64,000 nt of DNA from positions 248,001 to 312,000 of the forward strand of contig NZ_JACAPG010000006.1 in NCBI RefSeq assembly GCF_013385825.1. The letters are read 5' to 3'. This document shows positions 22,978 to 30,893 of the stretch, piece by piece. The notes under the pieces were generated by a model. That model saw nothing but the letters and a program-made list of their open reading frames with translations, made no database searches and had not been told where the DNA came from. Every line of letters begins with the position of its first letter. The first letter of the stretch is position 1. The position numbers and the translations under genes were made by a program. Origin of the DNA: Pseudomonas reactans. Its GTDB lineage: Bacteria; Pseudomonadota; Gammaproteobacteria; Pseudomonadales; Pseudomonadaceae.

Positions 22978-23445
22978 ATGGCCCGCTTTCTTGATCAGAC
23001 GCTGTTTGCCGAACTGGCCGAGAAAGCGGGCGCCAGCCCTCGTGGCCGGCACCATCACAATTTCCATCAGATGGAAGAACCCTGCCATCGCCTGGCGGTG
23101 GGCCTGCAACCGGACACCTACGTGCCGCCTCATCGGCACCTGAGCGCGGACAAGGCGGAAACCTTGCTTGTGCTGCAGGGCAGCCTGGGTTTGCTGGTGT
23201 TCAGCGAAACGGGCGAAGTGCTCGTCAAGCGTGTGATGCAGGCCGGTGGTGAATGCGCCGGCGTCGATCTTCCGCCCGGCGTATTCCACGGTTTGGTGGT
23301 GCTGGAGCCCGACACCGTGATGTTCGAGTGCAAGGCTGGGCCCTATCGTCCGGTGGGCGAGGGTGAACAGGCCGACTGGGCGCCCCGCGAAGGCGATGCC
23401 GGCGTGGCCGAGTATCAACGCTGGATGCTTGCCCAGTTCGATTGA
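22978..23445 (+). CDS. WbuC-family cupin metalloprotein
   Basis: A 155-residue cupin. The metal-binding signature region is YVPPHRHLSADKAETLLVLQ with a second-motif Pro-Gly-His in LPPGVFHGLVV. The N-terminal block RHHHNFHQMEEPCHRL resembles WbuC proteins found in O-antigen clusters, whose reaction is not established. It starts 3 bases after hpt, so it is likely co-transcribed, though a functional link to purine salvage is not evident. Confidence 0.8.
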   Translation: MARFLDQTLFAELAEKAGASPRGRHHHNFHQMEEPCHRLAVGLQPDTYVPPHRHLSADKAETLLVLQGSLGLLVFSETGEVLVKRVMQAGGECAGVDLPPGVFHGLVVLEPDTVMFECKAGPYRPVGEGEQADWAPREGDAGVAEYQRWMLAQFD

Positions 23446-23480
23446 GCTACAGTGCTGGGCCCATCTTGCCGGAGCGGCCC

Positions 23481-23966
23481 ATGAGCCTGTTGATACGCAC
23501 CTGCGCCGCCCTGGCGCTGACCCTCAGCCTGCCGCTGGCCGCCGCGCCTGCACCGATGCACAGCCAGTTCCTGCCCTCGGATGACCTGACCCTGCGCGCC
23601 GAAGCGCCGGACCAGCAGCAATTGCTGCAAGTCACCGAGTACGCGGTGGTGGTGGGCAACCAGCGCCAGTCCAGCCAACAGCCGATCCCGGTGACCTCGC
23701 CGCTGATGATCCGCCTCAAGGGCAAGTCCCTGAACAAAGGCGCGTCCATCGCCCAAGTGGTGCTCAATTTCGACGCCGAAAGCAAAAGCCTGAAAAAGCC
23801 GGCCTACGATGACAAGAGTAAAACCCTGACCTTGTCCTACCCGGTGGCTCAATATCGCGTGATTGTCGACTTGCTGCGCAATGACACGGTGTACGTGCAG
23901 TTTCTCAGTTATGCCAACGGGCATATCTGGGCGGATCTGCACACGGGTGCTGTAAAGGCCAGGTAG
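23481..23966 (+). CDS. Conserved hypothetical periplasmic protein
   Basis: A 161-residue protein with a clear signal peptide (LIRTCAALALTLSLPLAAA, cleavage near residue 20). The mature part is beta-rich and hydrophilic; no family motif recognised. The start at ATG 23481 follows GGAGC; the open frame begins 13 codons earlier. It lies downstream of the cupin gene on the same strand and probably in the same transcript. Function unknown. Confidence 0.75.
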   Translation: MSLLIRTCAALALTLSLPLAAAPAPMHSQFLPSDDLTLRAEAPDQQQLLQVTEYAVVVGNQRQSSQQPIPVTSPLMIRLKGKSLNKGASIAQVVLNFDAESKSLKKPAYDDKSKTLTLSYPVAQYRVIVDLLRNDTVYVQFLSYANGHIWADLHTGAVKAR

Positions 23967-24040
23967 CCCCGCCTACACAAGCCCGCGCCCCGCAGGTAGA
24001 CTTCAAACCCCGTGTAAATGTCTGCAGGCTGGAGTCGGTA

Positions 24041-24328
24041 ATGCGTAAAGATAAGAAACAGGTGATTGGTGACGAGATCGGCGACGATCAGATCAAGTTG
24101 TTCCTGGACTTCGAGCCGGTCGACGCGACTTCCCCGTCCCTGCACAAGCTGATCAAGGCCTACCGTGGCCTGCGTATCGACGATTTCGAGCGGTTCCTGG
24201 GCTTTTTCAAGGAAGCGGGCCTGGACCTCGACGGCAAGGATGAGCATGGCCAGACCTTCGTCGACCTGATCAAGGACCAGCGCCACGCGGACGAGTACAT
24301 CGAATTGATCGAAAGCGCTCGCGGCTGA
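24041..24328 (+). CDS. PA4642-family small protein
   Basis: A 95-residue acidic protein (MRKDKKQVIGDEIGDDQIKL, then DDFERFLGFFKEAGLDLDGK) matching the uncharacterised Pseudomonas family named after PA4642, and located beside mqo as in P. aeruginosa. No enzymatic motif is visible. GGAG precedes the start, and a strong terminator follows within 20 bases. Function unknown. Confidence 0.8.
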   Translation: MRKDKKQVIGDEIGDDQIKLFLDFEPVDATSPSLHKLIKAYRGLRIDDFERFLGFFKEAGLDLDGKDEHGQTFVDLIKDQRHADEYIELIESARG

Positions 24329-24342
24329 TTATCCGAGACATA

Positions 24343-24382
24343 AAAAAACGCCCCGTTCTCATTGCGAGAGCGGGGCGTTTTT
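24343..24382 (+). terminator. Intrinsic terminator after the PA4642-family gene
   Basis: CGCCCCGTTCTC pairs with GAGAGCGGGGCG (one mismatch) with A-tract before and T5 after. The symmetric A/T flanks could also stop mqo transcripts from the other strand. Confidence 0.9.
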
Positions 24383-24390
24383 GCTTTCTA

Positions 24391-24492
24391 CTGTAGGAGC
24401 GAGCTTGCTCGCGAAAAACCAGAGAGCGCTGCGTTAATCCATATGCGCTGCGTTATCGTTGACGTTTTTCGCGAGCGAGCTCGCTCCTACAG
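24391..24492. repeat. REPIN overlapping the 3' end of mqo
   Basis: Inverted pair TGTAGGAGCGAGCTTGCTCG / complement. The right arm and part of the spacer (24434-24492) lie within the mqo reading frame and encode its final 18 residues plus the stop codon. Confidence 0.92.
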
Positions 24493-25972
24493 GTTCAACC
24501 AGCTCCAGGCTGATGTTGTTCTGCGCGTTGATCTTGCGGTACAGCTCCGCATCCGTTTCCAGGACTTTTTCCCGTGCCGGGAAAATTTCCTGCAACTTGG
24601 CGGCCCATTCACCCGCGGCTTTGCTCGGGAAGCACTTCTCGATCAATTCCAGCATGATCGAAACGGTCACCGAAGCACCCGGGGATGCACCCAGCAGCGC
24701 GGCCAGCGAGCCGTCTTTGGCCGCGACCAGCTCGGTACCGAATTGCAGCACGCCGCCTTTTTTCGGGTCTTTCTTGATGATCTGCACCCGTTGGCCGGCC
24801 ACTTCCAGGCGCCAGTCTTCGGCTTTCGCCTCCGGGTAGAAGCGACGCAGGGATTCCAGGCGCTGTTCCATGGACTGGCGTACTTCGCTGACCAGATACT
24901 TGGTCAGGTCCATGTTGTCGCGGGCCACGGCGAGCATCGGGCCGATGTTGCCGGCGCGAATCGACATCGGCAGGTCGAGGAACGAGCCGTGCTTGAGGAA
25001 CTTGGTTGTAAAGCCGGCGTATGGCCCGAACAACAGGGACTTCTTGCCGTCCACCACACGGGTGTCCAGGTGCGGTACGGACATCGGTGGCGAACCTACG
25101 GCTGCCTGGCTGTAGACCTTGGCCTGGTGATGCTTGACCACTTCCGGGTTGTCGCAACGCAGCCACTGGCCGCTGACCGGGAAGCCGCCAAAGCCTTTGC
25201 TCTCTTCGATGCCCGAGGCCTGCAGCAGCGGCAGGGCCGCGCCGCCGGCGCCGAGGAACACGAACTTGGCGTCCACTTCACGGCTGTTGCCGCTGTTGAC
25301 GTCCTTGATGCTCACGGTCCAGCCCGCGCCGTTGCGCTTGAGGCCGGTCACGCGCTTGCTGTACTTGACCTGGGCGTCTGCCGAGCTGGTCAGGTGGCTG
25401 AGCAGTTGGTTGGTCAGTGCGCCGAAGTTGACGTCAGTGCCGTTCATGACACGGGTGGCCGCGATTTTTTCATCGAGCGGGCGGCCCGGCATCATCAGCG
25501 GCATCCACTCGGCCATTTCGCTACGGTCTTCGGTGTAGTGCATGTCCGAAAACGCGTGGTGCTGGCTGAGGGTTTCAAAGCGTTTCTTGAGGAAGTCCAC
25601 GCCTTTGTCGCCCTGCACGAAGCTCAGGTGCGGCACCGGGCTGATAAAGGACTTGGACGAGCCAAAAGTGCCCTTTTTGGTCAGGTACGCCCAGAACTGC
25701 TTCGACACCTCGAACTGAGTGTTGATGTGCACGGCTTTCTTGATGTCGATGGAGCCATCGGCGGCCTGCGGCGTGTAGTTCAGCTCACACAGCCCGGCGT
25801 GGCCGGTCCCGGCGTTGTTCCACGGGTTGGAACTTTCCGCGGCACCCGAATCCATCAGCTCAACGACTTCCAGCTTGAGACCGGGGTCGAGCTCTTTGAG
25901 CAGTACGGCCAGGGTGGCACTCATGATGCCGGCCCCTACCAGTACTACGTCGACTGCTTCGTTATGCGCCAT
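24434..25972 (-). CDS. mqo: Malate:quinone oxidoreductase
   Basis: A 512-residue FAD-dependent membrane-associated enzyme that oxidises malate to oxaloacetate and reduces quinone, the main malate-oxidising step in pseudomonads. The dinucleotide fold [20 protein letters not shown] is at residues 9-28, followed by [17 protein letters not shown]. The start at ATG 25972 follows GGAG by nine bases and comes directly after an in-frame TAA. Oddity: the last 18 residues ([18 protein letters not shown]) are encoded by a REPIN, so the natural C terminus was replaced or extended. Confidence 0.96.
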   Translation of the reverse strand: MAHNEAVDVVLVGAGIMSATLAVLLKELDPGLKLEVVELMDSGAAESSNPWNNAGTGHAGLCELNYTPQAADGSIDIKKAVHINTQFEVSKQFWAYLTKKGTFGSSKSFISPVPHLSFVQGDKGVDFLKKRFETLSQHHAFSDMHYTEDRSEMAEWMPLMMPGRPLDEKIAATRVMNGTDVNFGALTNQLLSHLTSSADAQVKYSKRVTGLKRNGAGWTVSIKDVNSGNSREVDAKFVFLGAGGAALPLLQASGIEESKGFGGFPVSGQWLRCDNPEVVKHHQAKVYSQAAVGSPPMSVPHLDTRVVDGKKSLLFGPYAGFTTKFLKHGSFLDLPMSIRAGNIGPMLAVARDNMDLTKYLVSEVRQSMEQRLESLRRFYPEAKAEDWRLEVAGQRVQIIKKDPKKGGVLQFGTELVAAKDGSLAALLGASPGASVTVSIMLELIEKCFPSKAAGEWAAKLQEIFPAREKVLETDAELYRKINAQNNISLELVEPVGASSLAKNVNDNAAHMD

Positions 25973-26690
25973 TTAACGCGTCTCCAAAATCTGCAGCACC
26001 AAATTGACGGCATGGCTGCCAGGAGTGATGGGGCGGTTCACGTGTTGCCCCAGGTTACCCATGGCCAGGATCGCCATGTCCGATTCGCAATTCTTTGCAT
26101 GTTCAGCGCACGCTTCCTGCCGGGCTAATCTGCCTATGAACGCATTCATGGGCGCCTGTGGCAATTCGACTTATGGTCAAAGCGTGCGATTCGTGCAACC
26201 AATCCGTAGCGGACAGGCTCAAGCTCCGGTTTTTAAGGCGTGCTCGGTCCTGTGTGGTTGGGCTGTTCCAGACGCTGATGGTGCTTGTACAAACGCCAAA
26301 CTATTCATTTGCTCGCCACACTCTTGTGAAGTTGTGAAAACCCGTTTTTTCACGCTCTTTTGAAGACGTGAACCTCAAAAAAGGGCTGCCCCAGCCTGGC
26401 ACCTGGCCCCTAGCCGACACGCGGCAAAACGGGCAAACAACTCAAGTGGCCGAGCGCAATGGCAGCTCTGGCAGATTCGGTAAAGGCGGATGGTTTGCAA
26501 GGAAAACAGCAAGCACGCCAGCTTCACTCGATCTGTGTGGGCGGCTCTCTGTGGGCGATTGGGGGGTTAGTGCCGAGGCATTAACGATGCTGCGAGGCCC
26601 GATCAGGAGACGTCCTTATAATCGGGGGGAGATTGTAGCGAAGAACGCCAGGGAAATGGGCGTGTTTTATGACTTTTATTAAGGATCTGG
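25973..26690. other. 718-base gene-poor region upstream of mqo
   Basis: No convincing long gene. Contents on the minus strand: a possible small RNA (26377 to about 26627) with TACAAT upstream and a hairpin-T6 end, then AT-richer DNA, then a 63-codon open frame (26164-25973) that ends in TAA directly before the mqo ATG in the same frame. A plus-strand 104-codon frame at 26368-26682 has no ribosome site, odd composition and no recognisable family, and is rejected. Confidence 0.5.
26377..26627 (-). ncRNA. Candidate small RNA or long leader, minus strand
   Basis: The 3' end is a good intrinsic terminator on the minus strand: GGCTG, loop GGG, CAGCC, then CTTTTTT (26396 down to 26377). About 250 bases upstream there is TACAAT, a possible -10, though its -35 is weak. 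The intervening DNA has no open frame of note. It could be a free small RNA, or attenuated leader RNA of mqo, whose start is 405 bases further on. Not recognised as a named RNA family. Confidence 0.3.
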
Positions 26691-26924
26691 TCAGGAAGCC
26701 AGCGCGTGGCGTGGGTGCCCATGTGTCGACATCGAGTTCACCCGGGCGCTGGCCGGCAGCGGGCGGTGCATCCAACCCAGATGGGTCTCCGCTACTTCCA
26801 CCCAGCCCTCGCCGACCGGAGGCAGGCTGCACTGTTTGAACGCCAGGCAATGGCCGCGTGCGTCAAGCAAGGCATAGTGGCGATGACGGGCGTTTGGCAT
26901 GAACAGCGATTTGAGAAGGCGCAT
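26691..26924 (-). CDS. Small conserved-looking hypothetical protein
   Basis: A 77-residue basic protein (MRLLKSLFMPNARHRHYALL, later GEGWVEVAETHLGWMHRPLP). Codon use is like the neighbouring genes, and the composition (His, Trp, Leu) does not look like a random frame. No membrane segment or catalytic motif is seen. The ribosome site is poor. A 10-base palindrome TGTCATGACA lies upstream at 26967-26976. I believe similar short proteins occur in other pseudomonads, but no function is known. Confidence 0.55.
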   Translation of the reverse strand: MRLLKSLFMPNARHRHYALLDARGHCLAFKQCSLPPVGEGWVEVAETHLGWMHRPLPASARVNSMSTHGHPRHALAS

Positions 26925-27106
26925 GGCTTTGTACCTATGGTGTTACATGCTTGAAGGTTGCCAGTGTGTCATGACATTGGAATGACGAATTTATGCGAAG
27001 TTGTAATTTCAACGCGGCTTCAGCTCCCGTTCAGGATGGCTGGTGAGTGGCGTGCGTGCACCGTTATACTGCTGGCCTGTTTGCGCCTAGTCTTGGAGAA
27101 ATGAGT

Positions 27107-27694
27107 ATGTTGCAACGCCTGTTGTTCGGTTTGATCACTGTGACCAGTTTGACCCTGGTTGGCTGCGCCAACAGCCCGCAACAACTCAGTCCAGAGCCGA
27201 AAGTCACCTCCCAGCTGGCGCCTGTCGGGCATGGCCAGCCGGTGTCGGTGCGTGTGGTGGATGGCCGTCCATCGCCAACCCTCGGCTCGCGCGGTGGCCT
27301 GTACCCTGAGACCGCTTTGGTTTCTGTGAATGCCCAGGACGTACTGCCCAAGCTGCAGGCCCAGGCTGAAGCCGCCGTGCGTCTGCTGGGTTTCACCCCG
27401 AGCGCCAACGCACCGGGTGCGCCGCAACTGACCATCACCCTGGCCGAGCTGAAGTACCAGTCGCCTAAAGACGGCCTGTACGTGACCGAAGCGTCCATCG
27501 GCGCGACCTTCAAGTCCGACGTCAGCGCCGGCACCCGTCGCTACAGCGGTCGCTACGGTGCGTCCCTGAACCAGCGCTTCGGCATGTCGCCGAACCAGGA
27601 AACCAACACCAAGCTGGTCAGCGACGTCCTCAGTGATGCGTTGACCCGCCTGTTCAAGGACCCAAGCATCGGTTCCTTGCTCAGCTCGCAATAA
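27107..27694 (+). CDS. YajG-family lipoprotein
   Basis: A 195-residue lipoprotein. The lipobox LVGC places the lipidated cysteine at residue 20, followed by AN. The body (PVSVRVVDGRPSPTLGSRGG, later LNQRFGMSPNQETNTKLVSD) matches the YajG family, a beta/alpha lipoprotein of unknown role in the outer membrane. The start at ATG 27107 has GGAG eight bases before; an ATG at 27101 is too close to it. TATACT at 27065 may be the -10. A strong terminator follows. Confidence 0.85.
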   Translation: MLQRLLFGLITVTSLTLVGCANSPQQLSPEPKVTSQLAPVGHGQPVSVRVVDGRPSPTLGSRGGLYPETALVSVNAQDVLPKLQAQAEAAVRLLGFTPSANAPGAPQLTITLAELKYQSPKDGLYVTEASIGATFKSDVSAGTRRYSGRYGASLNQRFGMSPNQETNTKLVSDVLSDALTRLFKDPSIGSLLSSQ

Positions 27695-27704
27695 CCGATT
27701 CAAC

Positions 27705-27740
27705 AAAAAGCCGGGCCCAGTGATGAGCCCGGCTTTTTTT
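27705..27740 (+). terminator. Bidirectional-looking intrinsic terminator
   Basis: AAAAAGCCGGGC ... GCCCGGCTTTTTTT with an 11-base loop. It closes the YajG-like gene and, through its A-tract, may also close the convergent small gene at 27752. Confidence 0.9.
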
Positions 27741-27751
27741 CGCCTCCAGTT

Positions 27752-27961
27752 TCACGCGGCGGTGTCGATACAGAAATCCAGCAGGCTCACCCCTGTCAGC
27801 AGATCGGTCTCCGGCAGGTCTGCGTGCTGGTGCCCGCCGAGGGCGCAATACACCAGCCAGTGGCGGTCCTGGACGTTGAAGGCCAGGCCGCCGACCAGTG
27901 CTTCTTGCTCATCACTTTGGGTGATCAGGTACAGCCGATCCTGGTTTTGCGCGTGCAGCAT
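27752..27961 (-). CDS. Small conserved-looking hypothetical protein
   Basis: A 69-residue acidic protein (MLHAQNQDRLYLITQSDEQE, then LVGGLAFNVQDRHWLVYCAL). A good ribosome site TAGGAG precedes the start, and it ends just before a shared terminator, both signs of a real gene. No domain or signal peptide recognised; function unknown. Confidence 0.65.
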   Translation of the reverse strand: MLHAQNQDRLYLITQSDEQEALVGGLAFNVQDRHWLVYCALGGHQHADLPETDLLTGVSLLDFCIDTAA

Positions 27962-28143
27962 GACAAGCTCCTAAGCGTCGAAGGGCAACAGAGTGGCTTG
28001 TTAAGGTGACGTTCAGGTGACGGCGTAAATTACTGGATACATTAACCGTCAATGGGGGAGGGAGCATTTACGGCGCCGGAGGCCACTATCGTTCAGGTTT
28101 GTATCTGAACCGATACCAAAATACTGTTCTACCGAGGTTTGCG

Positions 28144-28401
28144 ATGGCGCTGCCCGCATTATTGACCAATGTTGTTGCGTTAGCGGTGGCTTGCCCGGGC
28201 GCTGCGCTGCTGTTCATTACCCGCCTGCGCGAACAGCGCGCAATGGCCGACCTGACCGCGCAGGGCGAAGACCGCGCGATCGACCAACCGATGTTGTTTC
28301 TGGATGTGCGCACCGAGCGGGCACATCGTCTGGCATACCGCGTCGGATTTGCCTGCCTTGGGCTGGCGCTGGCCATCTCCTGGCTCAGCACCCGCCTGTA
28401 G
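28144..28401 (+). CDS. Small two-helix membrane protein, hypothetical
   Basis: An 85-residue protein with hydrophobic helices at about residues 3-25 and 65-82, linked by a charged segment (RLREQRAMADLTAQGEDR). The start at ATG 28144 has GAGG six bases before; an in-frame ATG at 28099 is further upstream and overlaps an imperfect palindrome. The TAG stop lies inside the following REPIN, so the repeat defines the C terminus. Function unknown. Confidence 0.65.
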   Translation: MALPALLTNVVALAVACPGAALLFITRLREQRAMADLTAQGEDRAIDQPMLFLDVRTERAHRLAYRVGFACLGLALAISWLSTRL

Positions 28402-28490
28402 GAGCTGGCTTGCCAGCGATCGCATCACCGCGGTACGCCTGAGTACCGAGTCGCCGGCATCGCCGGCAAGCCAGCTCCTACAAGGGTTAC
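28396..28490. repeat. REPIN, CTGGCTTGCCAGCGAT variant
   Basis: Inverted pair starting TGTAGGAGCTGGCTTGCCAG. The core palindrome is CTGGC/GCCAG rather than CCGGC/GCCGG, and the right arm shows a mixed form (CCGGCAAGCCAGCTCC). It lies between convergent genes and contains the stop codon of the left one. Confidence 0.88.
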
Positions 28491-29653
28491 AGCGGTATTC
28501 CCGCCTTGACCCGATACTGATTACGCACCGGCGTTGCATATTGCACCACCAGGAAGGGTCGGTGCTCGGCCGGGCACTCGCTCAAGCGTCGCTCCCACTC
28601 CGCCTTCGCCTTGGCCAGTTCGTCCGCCGGGAACACTTCGGCGGCGGTCGGCACCTGCAATTGCGGGTCGGCATCGCTCCACTGGGCGTAGGCCAGGTAA
28701 TGCACCGGGAACAAGCGGTATCCGCCGAGAATCTGCCGGTCCATTTCGGCGGCCAGCAGTTTGGTGTCTTCGAAGCGCTCGGTGATCGGCGGCGCGAAGT
28801 TCACATGCACCCGGCCTTTGTAGCCGGTGATGCCCAGCGCAATGCTCACGTCATCCTCGCCCGGCGCCTTGCTGTAGGTACCGGTAGTAGCGCGGATGTA
28901 CAGTTCACGGGCCTTGGCTGAATCGCACGGGTCGTATTCGTAGCTGATGGACACCGGCGTCAGGTTCAGCGACTGGATCACCTCGGCAAACGGCTCTTCC
29001 TTGCGGCTGACGTGGAACATCTTGAGGATCGCCGACTCGGTGCGATCATCCCCATCCTTGGCGCGCCCTTCAGCCTGGGCGATCCAGATCGACGCACCGT
29101 CGTTGCGGATCGAATGGTTGATGTACGCCGACAGCAGCTGATAGGCCGCCATCTTCTCTTTGCGCCCGGTGATCGAGCGGTGCACGATGAAACTCTTGTT
29201 CAGGCGCATCAGGTCGCTGACAAACGGCTTTTGCAGCAGGTTGTCACCGATAGCGATACGCGGTGTCGGCAGGCCGGCGTGGTACACGGCGTAGTTGACG
29301 AAGGCCGGGTCCATTACGATATCGCGGTGGTTGGCCAGGAACAGGTAGGCCGTGCCGGACTTGAGCTGCTCGACGCCGGTGTAGGTCACGCCGTCGGTCG
29401 CCCGGTCGATGGTGTGGTCGACGTAGTACTCGACTTTGTCCTGCAGCGTGGCCACGGTGGTGACGCCAGCGAACTCGCGGCGCAGTTTGCGGGCGATCAT
29501 CGGCTTGAGCAGCCAGCCCAGGGCGCCGGCAAAGCGCGGGAAGCGGAAGTGGGTCAGGATGTCCAGAAAGGCCTTGTCACTGAACAGACGTGCCAGCACT
29601 GCCGGGACTTCGCTGTCGTTGTAAGGTCGGATGGTATCGAATTCGCCCATCAT
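28487..29653 (-). CDS. PlsC-like glycerolipid acyltransferase
   Basis: A 388-residue member of the 1-acyl-glycerol-phosphate acyltransferase superfamily. The His/Asp motif is AYLFLANHRDIVMDPAFVNY, with one residue more between His and Asp than the classical HX4D; a downstream substrate-site segment is IWIAQAEGRAKDGDDRTESA. Such enzymes acylate lysophospholipids or glycerol-3-phosphate, or act in lipid remodelling. No clear membrane helix beyond a short amphipathic stretch. A second ATG at 29650 has better spacing from GAGAG. Exact substrate unknown. Confidence 0.8.
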   Translation of the reverse strand: MMGEFDTIRPYNDSEVPAVLARLFSDKAFLDILTHFRFPRFAGALGWLLKPMIARKLRREFAGVTTVATLQDKVEYYVDHTIDRATDGVTYTGVEQLKSGTAYLFLANHRDIVMDPAFVNYAVYHAGLPTPRIAIGDNLLQKPFVSDLMRLNKSFIVHRSITGRKEKMAAYQLLSAYINHSIRNDGASIWIAQAEGRAKDGDDRTESAILKMFHVSRKEEPFAEVIQSLNLTPVSISYEYDPCDSAKARELYIRATTGTYSKAPGEDDVSIALGITGYKGRVHVNFAPPITERFEDTKLLAAEMDRQILGGYRLFPVHYLAYAQWSDADPQLQVPTAAEVFPADELAKAKAEWERRLSECPAEHRPFLVVQYATPVRNQYRVKAGIPL

Positions 29654-29781
29654 GCTCTCTTGTTAGAAACGGCTAGGGTAAGTAAAGGAAATACCAGGGT
29701 GCGGACTGAGGAATGGCCCAGCCGGAAATAGCCCTGTAAATAGACCGGCGATTATACGCACAAGTCACCTTGGAGGCTGCG

Positions 29782-29964
29782 ATGCTGGAAAATGCGACGT
29801 ACGATTGTCCTTATTGTGGTGAAGCGGTCGAAACGACGGTGGATTTGTCTGGCGGTGACCAGACCTATATAGAAGACTGCCAAGTGTGTTGCCGGCCGAT
29901 CATTTTCGATCTGCAGGTGCACGGGGAAGAGTGGATGCTCGAAACCCGAAGCGAAAACGAATAA
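29782..29964 (+). CDS. CPXCG-motif zinc-ribbon protein
   Basis: A 60-residue cysteine-rich protein with CPYCGE near residue 8 and CQVCCRPI near residue 34, giving a probable zinc ribbon. The family is widespread and uncharacterised. The start at ATG 29782 follows GGAGG; an upstream ATG at 29770 is not favoured because it sits on the ribosome site. It precedes a DUF2007 gene by 11 bases, a common pairing. Confidence 0.85.
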   Translation: MLENATYDCPYCGEAVETTVDLSGGDQTYIEDCQVCCRPIIFDLQVHGEEWMLETRSENE

Positions 29965-29975
29965 CGGGTACGCTG

Positions 29976-30236
29976 ATGCTGCGAATCTACGAACCGGAAA
30001 ACCTGATGGAAGGCGAGCTGCTGCAACAGATGCTCGCCAGCGAAGGCATCGAGGCGCACTTGGTGGGCCGGCATTTGCTCGGCGGCACTGGCGAGCTGCC
30101 GATCTTTGGTCTGTTGGGCCTGGAGGTTGACAATGACCGGGCCATGCACGCCCGCGAGCTGATCACTGCCTACATCGGCGCACAACCACTACCCGGTGAC
30201 GAACCCGACAGCTTCCCCGACGTGCTGGTCTGTTAG
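29976..30236 (+). CDS. DUF2007 family protein
   Basis: An 86-residue protein of the DUF2007 (putative signal-transducing) family: MLRIYEPENLMEGELLQQML, then LASEGIEAHLVGRHL and LEVDNDRAMHARELI. The fold resembles ferredoxin-like small-domain proteins; no enzymatic activity is known. It follows the CPXCG gene by 11 bases, probably one transcript. Confidence 0.85.
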   Translation: MLRIYEPENLMEGELLQQMLASEGIEAHLVGRHLLGGTGELPIFGLLGLEVDNDRAMHARELITAYIGAQPLPGDEPDSFPDVLVC

Positions 30237-30272
30237 GCTGTCGGTCGGTTTACCCAAGAGTCGTGTTGCCCC

Positions 30273-30893
30273 ATGTGTGGACGTTATGCCCTGTTTCGCT
30301 GGAATCCCGCCTTCGCTGCCTTGCCGGGCTTCCCGGCCGACCAGCAGGCCCAGTGGAATATTTCCCCGAATGATTCGGTGCTGATCCAGCGCGCCACCGA
30401 CGGTCAGCGCACCCTGGCCCGCGCTCGCTGGGGCCTCACGCCGCCGTGGTTGACCGATCTTTCCCGCACGCCTGCCCATGCCCGCGCCGAAACCCTGGCC
30501 GAACAACCGATGTTCCGCGAAGCGTTCCGTCAGCGCCGTTGCCTGCTGCCCGCCAATGGGTTCTACGAATGGCGCGGCACCCAGCGTAAACGCCCGTACT
30601 GGCTGACGCCGGGGGAGGGCTCCACGTTGTTTTTCGCCGCGATCTGGGAAGCGTATCCGGTGCAGGAACAGGTGTGGTTGAGCACGGCGGTAGTGACCCA
30701 GGCGGCGCAGGCTCAGCGGCGGCCATTGATTCTGGGTGAGGCCGGGCAGGCAGCCTGGCTCGATCCCGAGACGCCGTTGCATGTGTTGCAAGGCCTGCTG
30801 GCCAGTGAACCCGTCGCGTTGCGCGAGCGGGTCCTGGCCAACATGGTCAACGATCCCAAGCTCAATGGGCCGGAGTGCCTGACCCCGGCTTAG
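30273..30893 (+). CDS. SRAP (HMCES/YedK) family protein with altered active site
   Basis: A 206-residue SOS-response-associated-peptidase family protein. The catalytic Cys2 (MCGRYAL) and the GFYEW glutamate are kept. In E. coli YedK the abasic-site chemistry also uses Asn75 (NAR.ET) and His160 (IHDRRP). Here the matching positions read HARAET and AQRRPLIL, so Asn becomes His and His becomes Ala. It could still cross-link to abasic DNA through Cys2, but self-reversal or stability may differ, or the role may have changed. It is not near other DNA repair genes. Confidence 0.85.
   Translation: MCGRYALFRWNPAFAALPGFPADQQAQWNISPNDSVLIQRATDGQRTLARARWGLTPPWLTDLSRTPAHARAETLAEQPMFREAFRQRRCLLPANGFYEWRGTQRKRPYWLTPGEGSTLFFAAIWEAYPVQEQVWLSTAVVTQAAQAQRRPLILGEAGQAAWLDPETPLHVLQGLLASEPVALRERVLANMVNDPKLNGPECLTPA

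Noticed and set aside
24362..26128. 588-codon plus-strand frame opposite mqo
   Set aside because: Complement of mqo; starts within a terminator and runs through a REPIN; the composition (His/Gln/Arg-rich) is typical of a shadow frame.
26368..26682. 104-codon plus-strand frame in the mqo upstream region
   Set aside because: No ribosome site, biased residue content, overlaps the minus-strand terminator and candidate RNA; no family recognised.
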